Origin: CAZENU01 sp965117035
Lineage (GTDB): Bacteria; Chloroflexota; Dehalococcoidia; Lucifugimonadales; CAZENU01
Assembly: GCA_965117035.1 (NCBI GenBank)
Contig: OZ220748.1
Coordinates: 1,240,001 to 1,304,000, forward strand
Length of the DNA stretch: 64,000 bases
Reading direction: 5' to 3'
Both the position numbers and the translations under genes were made by a program. Shown one piece after another: positions 9,011 through 17,400 of this stretch. The stretch's first letter is position 1. Each line of letters starts with the position of its first letter. The notes beneath the pieces were generated by a model. The model was not told where the DNA came from. It ran no database searches and saw only the letters and a program-made list of their open reading frames with translations.

Positions 9011-9438
9011 CGCAGGCCGGCCAGCAACTGTTCAGAGTTGCTGGGCATACAACCCGTTCACCCTGAGCAGGGACGCCGCTTTGGGCGGGCCGTATCGAAG
9101 GGCGCGGGCACGGTCAGTTCGTACATGAACAGCTGCGCCGCTCAGCCGGGGTTGCGCAACCAGTACATCCGTGCTATCCTGCGCCCGTGACCCAAGCTGC
9201 TCACTCTTCGATCCTCGACCAACCGCTATCCGCTGCCAACCATCCATCATGGAACACCCCTGTCCCATTCTGTCCCGCCCTGTTCCACCGCAGGTACGGG
9301 CCGTGGAACACCTCGTGTTCCATTCTTCGGCCGAATGTTCCATCGCCCAGGTAGGAACGGAACACTTTGGAACACAATGGAACACCTCACGGCAAAACCG
9401 ACCGCTCCACTCCCCAACTACTCACTATCCGCTGTCCC
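9011..9438. repeat. Intergenic repeat cluster between convergent genes
   Basis: 428 bases between two convergent stop codons with no credible gene. It contains three repeat types that recur near 46 kb. The first is the near-palindrome CAACTGTTCAGAGTTG at 9025-9040 inside a perfect 7-bp inverted repeat (9023-9042). The second is a GTTCACCCTGAGC ... CGTATCGAAGGG box at about 9055-9102. The third is a cluster of TGGAACAC/GTGTTCCA heptamers at 9250-9387. Short frames here encode peptides with WNT and MEH words that simply translate the heptamers. Confidence 0.75.
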
Positions 9439-10476
9439 CTACAGCGGCAGCCGCACCGGCTTCCCGGTCTCGTGTGACATGACTATGGCGATCGCCGCCT
9501 CGGTGCAGGCGCGGCCGTCGTAGCCGGTCACCGCCGGCGCCCTGCTCTCGCGGATGCTGGCGAGGAACTCCTCGAACTCCGCCTTCCAGCCGAGGTAGCC
9601 GGCGCCGTCCAGGTTGCCGCTCACACTCGTGCCGGACAACGTGGGGAACTTCATGCCCATCCCCTCGTACGGCACGTCCGTCCACCCGTCTCTGCCGAGC
9701 CGCAGGCCCGTCAGCTCCGAGTACTCGACCAGGCCCCGGTCGCCGCCCATGCGCCACCACGAGTCGGTCACGCCCGGGGCGGCGGACGCGCCCAGCAGCG
9801 ACGCGAAGACGCCGTTCTTGAATCTGAATCCCGCCATACCGTTGTCCTCGCCGTCGCCGCCACCGACGTGCGTGCCCATGCCGACGGCGTACACCTCCTC
9901 GATCTCGCTGCCCGCCATCCATCGCGTGTGGTCGATCATGATGGCGCCGGACCGCATGAAGAACCCGCCGCCGGTGGACCGCCATCGCGCCCACGCAGTA
10001 TCGCCGGGACGGCCCTGCCTGATGAACTCGCGCGTCATCCACACGACCTTGCCCACCGCGCCCGCCTCGACCAGCTCCCTCGCCTTGACGTTGAACGGAT
10101 AGAAGCGATGCGTCCCGCAGTACATGATGTTGACGCCCGACCGCTCACCCGCGCCGATTATCTGGTCGCACTCCTGCAGCGTGGCCGCGAACGAGGTCTC
10201 CACCAGCACGTGTTTCCCCGCCCGCGCGGCGGTCTCAGCGGGTCCGCCGTGCGACCCTGACGTGGCGATGCTCACCGCGTCGATCGAGTCGTCGAGCACC
10301 ATCTCGTCGACGCTCGTGTAGGCCTTCACTCCAAGCTGCGACGCAGCCGCCTCCACCCGCTCGCCGTCGACATCGCAGAACGCCTTCAGGCTCACGCCGT
10401 CGAGCGAGTCGAACAGGGCCCCGTGGCGCCTCCCGATCAGCCCGCAGCCGACAACCCCGATGCCAAGATCGCTCAT
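9439..10476 (-). CDS. Gfo/Idh/MocA family NAD(P)-dependent oxidoreductase
   Basis: 345 residues. The N-terminal Rossmann fold opens with LGIGVVGCGLIGRRHGALF (GxGxxG-type), followed by VKAYTSVDEMVLDDSIDAVSIATSG and the conserved AGKHVLVETSFA (usual consensus EKP; here ETS replaces EKP, so the canonical lysine of the EKP motif is missing). The C-terminal alpha/beta domain carries GGGFFMRSGAIMIDHTRWM with the usual D-x-x-x-H type catalytic arrangement. The family oxidises or reduces sugars, inositols and their derivatives. The substrate is not deducible. The altered EKP motif makes catalysis less certain than the fold. Confidence 0.9.
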   Translation of the reverse strand: MSDLGIGVVGCGLIGRRHGALFDSLDGVSLKAFCDVDGERVEAAASQLGVKAYTSVDEMVLDDSIDAVSIATSGSHGGPAETAARAGKHVLVETSFAATLQECDQIIGAGERSGVNIMYCGTHRFYPFNVKARELVEAGAVGKVVWMTREFIRQGRPGDTAWARWRSTGGGFFMRSGAIMIDHTRWMAGSEIEEVYAVGMGTHVGGGDGEDNGMAGFRFKNGVFASLLGASAAPGVTDSWWRMGGDRGLVEYSELTGLRLGRDGWTDVPYEGMGMKFPTLSGTSVSGNLDGAGYLGWKAEFEEFLASIRESRAPAVTGYDGRACTEAAIAIVMSHETGKPVRLPL

Positions 10477-10840
10477 CGTTCCCTCCTGTGGAGCCGGCGT
10501 GCCGGCAGCCTGCGCCGCTCTCGCGGCAATCTGCCGTGCGACCCGGAATGGCGGGTATCATAGTGCGCCCGACGGGCTCCCGCCAACCACCTCCTCTCCA
10601 AGTTCCCCCACCTCCACGTTCAGTGTCATGTCTACCGGCCGTAACCTCGTAGCGGCGGGTTTCCAACCCGCCTGCCCTTGCACTACGGCGCCCTCACCAT
10701 TTGGGTAGGAGATTTGGGTCTCTTCCGAAACCCTCGAACGAGTCACGGGCCGTGGATGTGATAAGGTTGCCAGCGCAGTCCGACTGCGGCCCCTCCGGCA
10801 TCACACGTCGAAGGGCGACTTCGAAAAGGAGCGAGCTGAA
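10477..10840. other. Intergenic region with one copy of a 114-bp dispersed repeat
   Basis: 364 bases between the divergent oxidoreductase and RidA-like genes. The segment 10605-10718 is a repeat copy (entered separately). The rest shows no gene. The last 20 bases contain AAAGGA about ten bases before the TTG at 10841, a reasonable ribosome binding site. Confidence 0.6.
10605..10718 (-). repeat. 114-bp dispersed repeat with GGCGGGTT hairpin, copy A
   Basis: Read on the minus strand this segment aligns with 56311-56424 on the plus strand, with one single-base gap and roughly 85% identity by hand count. The centre is a perfect hairpin, GGCGGGTT / AACCCGCC with a three-base loop (10654-10672). 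The flanking parts CCCAAATCTC and GTGGAGGTGGGG are also conserved. Confidence 0.8.
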
Positions 10841-11497
10841 TTGAGCAAGTACTACGACGAGGCGGTGCTGCCGCCCAACATGAGACGCGACTTCGATGTC
10901 TACGAGCGCATAGCGAAGCTCGGAATCGACCTCGGCACGTTCGACGAGCACGTAGGGTCGCTCGCGGGCGCCAACATCGCCGGGGCCGTCGTACACGAGA
11001 GCGGCCTGGTCTACCTGTCCGGAACGGCGGGCGGCACCCTCCCCATGAACGAGGATCCCGACCGGCTCCAGCACGGCTTCGAGGGCGCGCAGCACACCGC
11101 CGACGTGCTCATCACGACGCTGCACTGGACGCTGAGCTGCGGCGGCGAGGGCGACCTGAACGACATGCTCTACACCGTCAAGGCCCTCGGCATGGTCGTG
11201 TCGCCGGGAGGCGGCGCGGTCGCCGTCGGCCCGCAGGTCACCAACGGCTTCTCCCTGAGATGGCAGTCGGTCTTCGGCGGCGGCATGAGCGACTTCGCGG
11301 TCGACGGCGTCGACCCGGGAGGCTTCTCCGGCGTTCACGCCCGGAGCGCGATGGGCGGCTTCGACGGCAAGTTCTCCATCGAGCCCGAGATCATCGTCGC
11401 AATCCCGCCCGCGCTGGCGCGAGACATCATCATGAACCGGGGCTGGGTCTTCCCGCTGCCGCCCGACATGCTCGACAAGGTCAGGGCCGCCCGCTAG
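10841..11497 (+). CDS. RidA (YjgF/YER057c)-like protein
   Basis: 218 residues from TTG 10841. Residues about 50-125 resemble the RidA/YjgF fold: GLVYLSGTAGG, then a helix HTADVLITTLHWTL, then GDLNDMLYTVKALGMV, which matches the usual D-V-V-K-x-x-V-F-L helix-strand. The C-terminal part adds FSIEPEIIVAIP, similar to the (I)E(I)xxxA end of RidA proteins. At 218 residues it is longer than the 130-residue enamine/imine deaminase type, with an N-terminal extension (residues 1-45) and an insert in the middle. It may belong to a specialised YjgF branch. Activity is not predictable; the fold assignment is moderate. Confidence 0.6.
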   Translation: MSKYYDEAVLPPNMRRDFDVYERIAKLGIDLGTFDEHVGSLAGANIAGAVVHESGLVYLSGTAGGTLPMNEDPDRLQHGFEGAQHTADVLITTLHWTLSCGGEGDLNDMLYTVKALGMVVSPGGGAVAVGPQVTNGFSLRWQSVFGGGMSDFAVDGVDPGGFSGVHARSAMGGFDGKFSIEPEIIVAIPPALARDIIMNRGWVFPLPPDMLDKVRAAR

Positions 11498-11509
11498 CGG
11501 AGGGCTACG

Positions 11510-12553
11510 ATGTCGGCGGAGCCGGGTGCGGTGGAGCCGATGCGCGTGCTTGTCACAGGCGGCACGGGCTTCGTCGGCTCTCACACCGTGGCCGCGCTGG
11601 TCGAGCGCGGCCATGACGTCCGGCTCTTCGTCCGCGCCCCGGAGCGCATTCCGCCCGCGCTGGAGCCCCTCGGCGTACCGGACCTCCCCTGCTCGGTCGG
11701 CGACGTCACCGACCCGGCCGCCATCGAGGCGGCGATGGCCGGCTGCGACGCGGTCGTCCACTGCGCCTCGGTCTTCACGCTGAGCAGCCGCGACGGAGGC
11801 GCAGTCCAGCACAACAACGTCGTCGGCGCCGAGGTCGTGATCGGCACCGCGCACCGGCTCGGCCTCGACCCAATAGTCCACGTGTCGAGCTTCTCCGCGC
11901 TGCTGCCGCCCGAGGGCCGCGTCCTGACGGCTGACTCGCCGGTCGGCAACCCCAGGGGGCCGTACTTCATGTCCAAGGCCGACTCGGACCGCGTCGGGAG
12001 ACGCTACCAGGAGTCGGGCGCCCCCGTCGTAATCACCTACCCCGGCACCGTGGTCGGCGCGCCCGACCCACACGTGGGCGAGATCACGTTGTCGCTGGTG
12101 GACATCCTGAAGGGCCGGACGCCGGTCGTCCCCACGGGCGGCTTCCCCATCGTCGATGTCGGAAGCGTCGCCAGCGTGCACGCCGAGGTGGTGCGGCCCG
12201 GCTTGGGCCCCCGACGCTACCTGGTCACCGGCCGGCGCACCACCGCGGCCGGGCTCATCGGAATGCTGGCCGACATCACGGGCAGACGCATCCGCTTCGT
12301 CACCGTGCCCGCGCGGTCCCTCGCGCCCGTCGCGAGACTGGCCGACCTCGCGCAGCGCGTCCTCCCCTGGCGACTGCCGCTGGGCTCGCAGGCGGTCGAC
12401 GTCCTGAAGTGGGACCCGCGCTGCGACGACTCCAAGACGACGCGGGAGCTCGGCATCGTCTACCCCGACACCCGCGACGTGCTCGCGGAGACCGTGCGCT
12501 GGCTCGCCCGCACCGGCCGCCTCTCCCCCAAACAGGCCGGCCGCCTGGCGTAG
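11510..12553 (+). CDS. NAD(P)-dependent epimerase/dehydratase (extended SDR)
   Basis: 347 residues. The Rossmann motif VLVTGGTGFVGSHT (GxxGxxG) follows either ATG 11510 or, more like the family, ATG 11540 (MRVLVTG). Further marks are VGDVTDPAAIEAAMAGCDAVVH, VSSFSALL and the catalytic YFMSK (YxxxK). It resembles dihydroflavonol-4-reductase/cholesterol dehydrogenase-type extended SDRs. It lies 12 bases after the RidA-like gene and probably shares its transcript. The substrate is unknown. Confidence 0.85.
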   Translation: MSAEPGAVEPMRVLVTGGTGFVGSHTVAALVERGHDVRLFVRAPERIPPALEPLGVPDLPCSVGDVTDPAAIEAAMAGCDAVVHCASVFTLSSRDGGAVQHNNVVGAEVVIGTAHRLGLDPIVHVSSFSALLPPEGRVLTADSPVGNPRGPYFMSKADSDRVGRRYQESGAPVVITYPGTVVGAPDPHVGEITLSLVDILKGRTPVVPTGGFPIVDVGSVASVHAEVVRPGLGPRRYLVTGRRTTAAGLIGMLADITGRRIRFVTVPARSLAPVARLADLAQRVLPWRLPLGSQAVDVLKWDPRCDDSKTTRELGIVYPDTRDVLAETVRWLARTGRLSPKQAGRLA

Positions 12554-12556
12554 CGA

Positions 12557-12600
12557 TCTTCCTCCTCTCCCTTGACGGGAGAGGATTGAGGTGAGGGTGT
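12557..12600. repeat. CTCTCCC...GGGAGAG palindromic repeat
   Basis: Just after the epimerase stop lies CCTCTCCCTTGACGGGAGAGG followed by GAGGTGAGGGTG. It belongs to the same palindromic family seen near 46500, 50740, 53805 and, in three tandem copies, 61973-62095. The hairpin could act as a transcription terminator, but it lacks a T tract. Confidence 0.7.
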
Positions 12601-12691
12601 TCCTCCCCGCCAGCCCGCGCCACGGACCGAGACCGCCGCCCGGATATCCTGTACCATTGATCCCCCAATCCTCGCGTCACGGAGACAGCCC

Positions 12692-13249
12692 TTGGCCCGC
12701 GTACCCTACCTCGACAGGTCCGACCTGCCGGAAGACCGGCGTCACGTCTACGACCGCATCGCCGAGTCTCGAGGCAGCGTCGGCAACGTCTTCCGCGCCA
12801 TGCTCAACAGCCCCGACGCGACCGAGGTCGTCGCCGCCGTCGGAGAGTACGCTCGCTACAGGTCCACCCTGGACCCGGTCGTGCGCGAGATCGCCGTCCT
12901 CAGCACCGCGAGGGAGCACGGCAACGAGTACGAGTGGGCCCACCACGAGCCGCTGGCCAAAGAGGCCGGCGTAAGCGACGCCACCATCGAGGCGATACGC
13001 AGCGGCCGGGCCCCGATGGGCCTGCCGCCCAAGGAGGGCGTCTTCGCCCAGGCGGCCAGGGAGCTCGTGCGGGACGGCACCCTGGGAGACCGTACCTACC
13101 AGGCCATCGAGCACCTGCTCGGCCGCCAGGGCACGGTCGAGCTGATCGTGACCATCGCCTACTACACCATGCTGAGCCGGATCATGACCCCGCTCGGGGT
13201 CGAGCTCGAAGGAGCCGAGAGCAAGCCGGAGGAGGGAACGTTGCGATGA
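12692..13249 (+). CDS. Carboxymuconolactone decarboxylase (CMD/AhpD-like) family protein
   Basis: 185 residues from TTG 12692. The centre has LDPVVREIAVLSTAREHGNEYEW followed by HHEPLAKEAGVSDATIEAI, the CMD signature with an E-x-x-x-H arrangement. There is no CxxC, so an AhpD-type disulfide reductase role is unlikely and it fits the 4-carboxymuconolactone decarboxylase-like branch. The closing part repeats a helical pattern (VELIVTIAYYTMLSRIMTPLG) typical of the same family. The next gene overlaps it by four bases (ATGA). Substrate unknown. Confidence 0.85.
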   Translation: MARVPYLDRSDLPEDRRHVYDRIAESRGSVGNVFRAMLNSPDATEVVAAVGEYARYRSTLDPVVREIAVLSTAREHGNEYEWAHHEPLAKEAGVSDATIEAIRSGRAPMGLPPKEGVFAQAARELVRDGTLGDRTYQAIEHLLGRQGTVELIVTIAYYTMLSRIMTPLGVELEGAESKPEEGTLR

Positions 13250-13494
13250 GTACCACGAGGCGGAAGGCGGGAGTCGGCTGCGCCGCGGCCCTCGGGTCGA
13301 TGGTGGGACTCTTCATCGTGTCGCTGATCGTCTTCAGGTTCGTCTGGGGATGGGTCATGCCCGACGTGCTGCCCGGCGCCGTAGACCAGGGGCTGGTTGC
13401 CGAGTCCCTGGGGTGGTCCACGTCCGCCAAGCTGGCGCTGCCAATCGCGATACTCGGCGGCATGTTCGGCTTCCACAGGGGCTCGGACACGTAA
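13246..13494 (+). CDS. Small membrane protein, unknown family
   Basis: 82 residues from ATG 13246, overlapping the CMD gene stop by ATGA, with GGAGG-type sequence (13230-13236) upstream. Two hydrophobic helices are visible: GCAAALGSMVGLFIVSLIVF and, weaker, KLALPIAILGGMFGF. I recognise no family. The tight overlap with the CMD gene and the close following epimerase gene support a real operon member. Likely located in the cytoplasmic membrane. Confidence 0.65.
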   Translation: MSTTRRKAGVGCAAALGSMVGLFIVSLIVFRFVWGWVMPDVLPGAVDQGLVAESLGWSTSAKLALPIAILGGMFGFHRGSDT

Positions 13495-13524
13495 ACAGAC
13501 GCGGCGGACGCGACGGAGGAGAGG

Positions 13525-14475
13525 TTGACGAGACGACGCGTCCTCATCACCGGCGCGACGGGGTACGTCGCCGGACAGCTCCTGCCGCTCTTCCGCGAGC
13601 ACTTCGACCTCACGCTGGTCGACTCGCGCGCCGTCGACGGATCGGGCCGGCCCATGGCGGGCATCGAGGTCGTAGACCTGCTCGACCCGGATAGCAGCTC
13701 ATACGCGCCGCTGTTCCAGGGCGTCGACTCCGTGGTCCACCTGGCGCTGGTGCGCACCGTCCCCGGCGGCAGCGTTGCCGGGGGCGTGCCGTCCCCGCCC
13801 GTGCTTGCCGAGTCTCCCCGGGAGATCGAGGAGTTCGCGAGCGAGCGCCCCAACATCCGGATGGCCTACAACGTCTTCCGGGCCGCGTTCGAGGCGGGCG
13901 TCGAGCGCGTGGTGTTCGCCAGCTCCAACCGCGTCGGCGACTGGACCGAGCACACGCTGGTGCACGGCCGCATGCTCGACATGATCACCGAGGACATGCT
14001 GCCGCGGGCCGACACCTTCTACGGCTGGTCGAAGGCCATCTGCGAGCGCATGGCGTTCATGTTCGCCTGCGGCGCTTTCGGGCGCGAGATGGGCGTCGTC
14101 AACGTGCGCATCGGCTGGCCCCACGAGCTCGACGCCGCGGCCTTCGGCGACGACGTCAACAACTACAAGCGCGCCCTCGCGGCCCACCTCAGCGCCACCG
14201 ACGCGGCAGGACTGTTCCTCGCCGCGGTGCAGGCGCAGGACATCGAAAACGAGCACGGCGTGCCCTGGCGGGTCGTCTTCGGCACCAGCAACAACACCCG
14301 TGGGTTCTGGTCCCTCGCCGAAGCTCGCCGCCTCGGCTACGACCCCATCGACGATTCGGAGGTCAAGTATACCTCCGGCGTCGAGTCGCTCATCCTCGAC
14401 GACAAGCGGGGCCGCGCCCCGGGCAGAGTCACCCCGGCGCCCACGGACAACCCGGATGCCGGGCCGCGACGGTAG
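13525..14475 (+). CDS. NAD(P)-dependent epimerase/dehydratase family protein
   Basis: 316 residues from TTG 13525, with GGAGGAGAGG (13515-13524) directly upstream. The opening VLITGATGYVAGQLLPLF is a Rossmann GxxGxxG motif. VVFASSNRVGDW and the catalytic YGWSK (YxxxK) follow at the expected places. NVRIGWP is like the NxR(I/P)G segment of uronate dehydrogenase-type SDRs, so a sugar-acid substrate is possible. It is the third or fourth gene of a co-directional run beginning at 10841. Confidence 0.82.
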   Translation: MTRRRVLITGATGYVAGQLLPLFREHFDLTLVDSRAVDGSGRPMAGIEVVDLLDPDSSSYAPLFQGVDSVVHLALVRTVPGGSVAGGVPSPPVLAESPREIEEFASERPNIRMAYNVFRAAFEAGVERVVFASSNRVGDWTEHTLVHGRMLDMITEDMLPRADTFYGWSKAICERMAFMFACGAFGREMGVVNVRIGWPHELDAAAFGDDVNNYKRALAAHLSATDAAGLFLAAVQAQDIENEHGVPWRVVFGTSNNTRGFWSLAEARRLGYDPIDDSEVKYTSGVESLILDDKRGRAPGRVTPAPTDNPDAGPRR

Positions 14476-14479
14476 TCTC

Positions 14480-17400
14480 ATGTCAATCGCCAAACGGCGG
14501 GTGTATCGAAGGCTGTTGAAGCTCGGCCTTGCCGCGGCAGTCATACTCGTGTCGTCGATCAGCGGCATCGCTGTGGCACCCACCGCCGCGGCAGACGATC
14601 CATGCTCCAACGGCATCTCCGTGCCCAACCCCGGGGACAACCCGCTGCTGGTCCAGGACTGCACCGCCCTCCTGGCAGCCCGCGACACCCTGTCCGGCGG
14701 CGGTAGACGATTGATTTGGACCGCCGACACCCCGATGTCCAAGTGGGACGGCGTTACGATCGGAGGGTCGCCAGCCCGGGTCACCGGGCTGCAGATTCGT
14801 GGTGATGATGTGAACGGGCTCTTGAAGGGCAGTATCCCGCCGACCTTGGGCCAACTCACCGGGCTGGTGATCCTGGACCTCGGTAGCAATGCCCTCGGCG
14901 GCAGCATACCGGGCGGATTGGGTGGACTCAAGGCGTTGGTGAAGATGAACCTCCAGGGCAACAGGTTGACCGGAAGTGTCCCGGCCGATCTGGGCCGCCT
15001 CACAGACCTGGACTATCTGAATCTAAGCTCCAATGCGTTGACAGGTGAGATCCCGCCGCAACTCGCTGGACTCGTCCAATTGCGCCGATTGGATCTCCAC
15101 TACAACAACCTGAGTGGCGCGATACCAGCGGCATTGGGAAGGCTCGCCAATTTGCAATACTTGATCATGTACAACAATGAACTGGCAGGAGAGATTCCAA
15201 AGGAATTGGGTGGCCTCGCCAATCTGAGGTGGCTGCAGCTGCCCAGCAACAGACTGTCCGGAAGGATTCCAACGGAGCTAGGTAAACTCGCCCGGCTGCA
15301 GGTATTGGATCTCAACGACAACAGGCTGAACGGCAACATCCCGAGGGAACTAGCGGGGCTAACCGAGCTGACCACCCTGAGCCTATCGCGCAATGACCTG
15401 ACTGGGCACATCCCGGCAGAGGTGGGCAAGCTTACTGGCTTGGAGACGCTGGACCTATCCCAAAACAACCTGACCGGCCATATCCCGACCGAGTTGGGCA
15501 AGCTCACTGGGCTGCGGAAGCTGATCCTATCCCGCAACAAGCTCTCCGGACGGATCCCCACAATGCTCGGTCAGCTTAGGAACCTGATGGCACTGTGGCT
15601 GGACGAAAACGAGCTGACGGGAGAGATCCCGCCAGCCCTCGGCGCCCTGACTAGACTCAATTTTGTGAGCCTCAGCACCAACCAACTGTCTGGAGAGGTT
15701 CCAGACGTCTTGGGTCAGCTTACCGGTCTGAGACTATTGCATCTCAACAACAATAGGTTGACCGGAGAGATTCCGAAAGCGCTCGGCTCCTTAACCAACC
15801 TCGAATATCTGAGCCTCGACAACAACCGACTAACGGGGGATATCCCTGTCGAACTGGCAAGACTGACCAATCTCAGAACGTTGGGCCTGCACGAAAACCG
15901 ACTCACCGGCGAAGTCCCTTCGACACTGGGACAGCTTGTCAATCTGTGGGCCTTTTCGGTGGAAGGAAACGATCTGACCGGTTGCCTGCCGCTGAGCTTT
16001 ACCCGTTTGGACAGGGGTATCTCGGTCAACTCGGGCCTCCGGTTCTGTTTCGCGGTGGATGACGATCCAGCGTCCGTCAGCCCCGCTTCCTCGTTGACGC
16101 TCCCGGAGGGAGGCGCACTCACGATCGATGAGTCGGTCCTCCTTGCCAACGACCTGGAGACCGCGAACGCCGCCCTCCGGATCACGAAGGTCGGCGATGC
16201 GGTCAACGGTACGGTATCGGTGGCTGGGCCCACCATCACCTACGTGCACGATGGGTCCGAGACGACCACTGGCAGCTTCACCTACACCGCCAGCGACGCC
16301 GTCTATCCGTCCACCGCGATAGTGACGCTCGCGGTTACTCCAGTCAACGACCCTCCTGTGGCGGTGCGTGACCATGCCGCAATTGATGAGGGATCAACGC
16401 TCTCGATTGCTATGGGAGAGCTGCTGGCCAACGACATCGATGCTGAGAACGACACGCTGACAATCTCCTCGGTCGGCCACGCCGTCAACGGCACTGTGTT
16501 CCTGGACGGTTCCACGATCATCTACCAGCACGACGGCTCGGAGACCACTGCCGGCAGCTTCACGTACACCGTCAGCGATGGCAGAGACACCGCCACTGCC
16601 ATCGTCGCCATCTCCGTGACGCCCGTGAATGACCCACCCGTAGCGGTTGGCGATGCGGCAGCGCTCGAGGAAGGAGGGACACTCTCACTCGCGGCGGCCA
16701 CGCTTCTGGCCAACGACTCGGACGCTGAGGACGACTCCCTGAGGGTTTCCGCCGTCGGCGACTCGGTCAACGGCACCGTGTTCTTGGACGGCGCCACGAT
16801 TACCTACACTCACGACGGCTCTGAGACGCACACCGGCAGCTTCACGTACACCGTCAGCGACAGCGCGGACACCGCCTCGGCGACGGTCACGATCACCGTG
16901 ACACCGGTGAACGATCCGCCCGTGGCAGCCGGGGACGCCGCGAGGGTGGATGAAGGGGGCACGATCTCGCTCACGGCGTCGGTGCTGCTGGCCAACGACT
17001 CTGATGCCGAGAACGACACGCTGGCCGTCTCGGCAGTCGGCGACGCCGTCAACGGCACTGTGTTTGTGGACGGCGCTACGATCATCTACCAGCACGACGG
17101 CTCGGAGACCACTGCCGGCAGCTTCACGTACACCGTCAGCGACGGCACGGACACCGCCACCGCCATGGTCGCCATCGCCGTGACGCCCGTGAACGATCCG
17201 CCCGTGGCAGCCGGTGACACCGCGAAGGTGACTGAGGGAGCGACGCTCGCGCTCTCGACGTCGGCTCTGCTGGCCAACGACACCGACGCGGAGGACGACG
17301 GGCTGACAATCTCGCGCGTCGGCGACGCCGTTAACGGCGCCGTATCGCTCGTCGGCGCCACGATCACCTACGAGCACGACGGCTCTGAGACGAACTCTGG

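Noticed and set aside
9032..9385. Minus-strand peptide with MEH and WNT words, similar to one at 45950-46159
   Set aside because: The similarity comes from the TGTTCCA/TGGAACA heptamers and their spacing (10-bp steps, not a multiple of three), so it is not a conserved protein.
14300..14479. Extension of the LRR protein by 60 residues
   Set aside because: It overlaps the preceding epimerase gene in another frame, and the signal peptide begins at ATG 14480.
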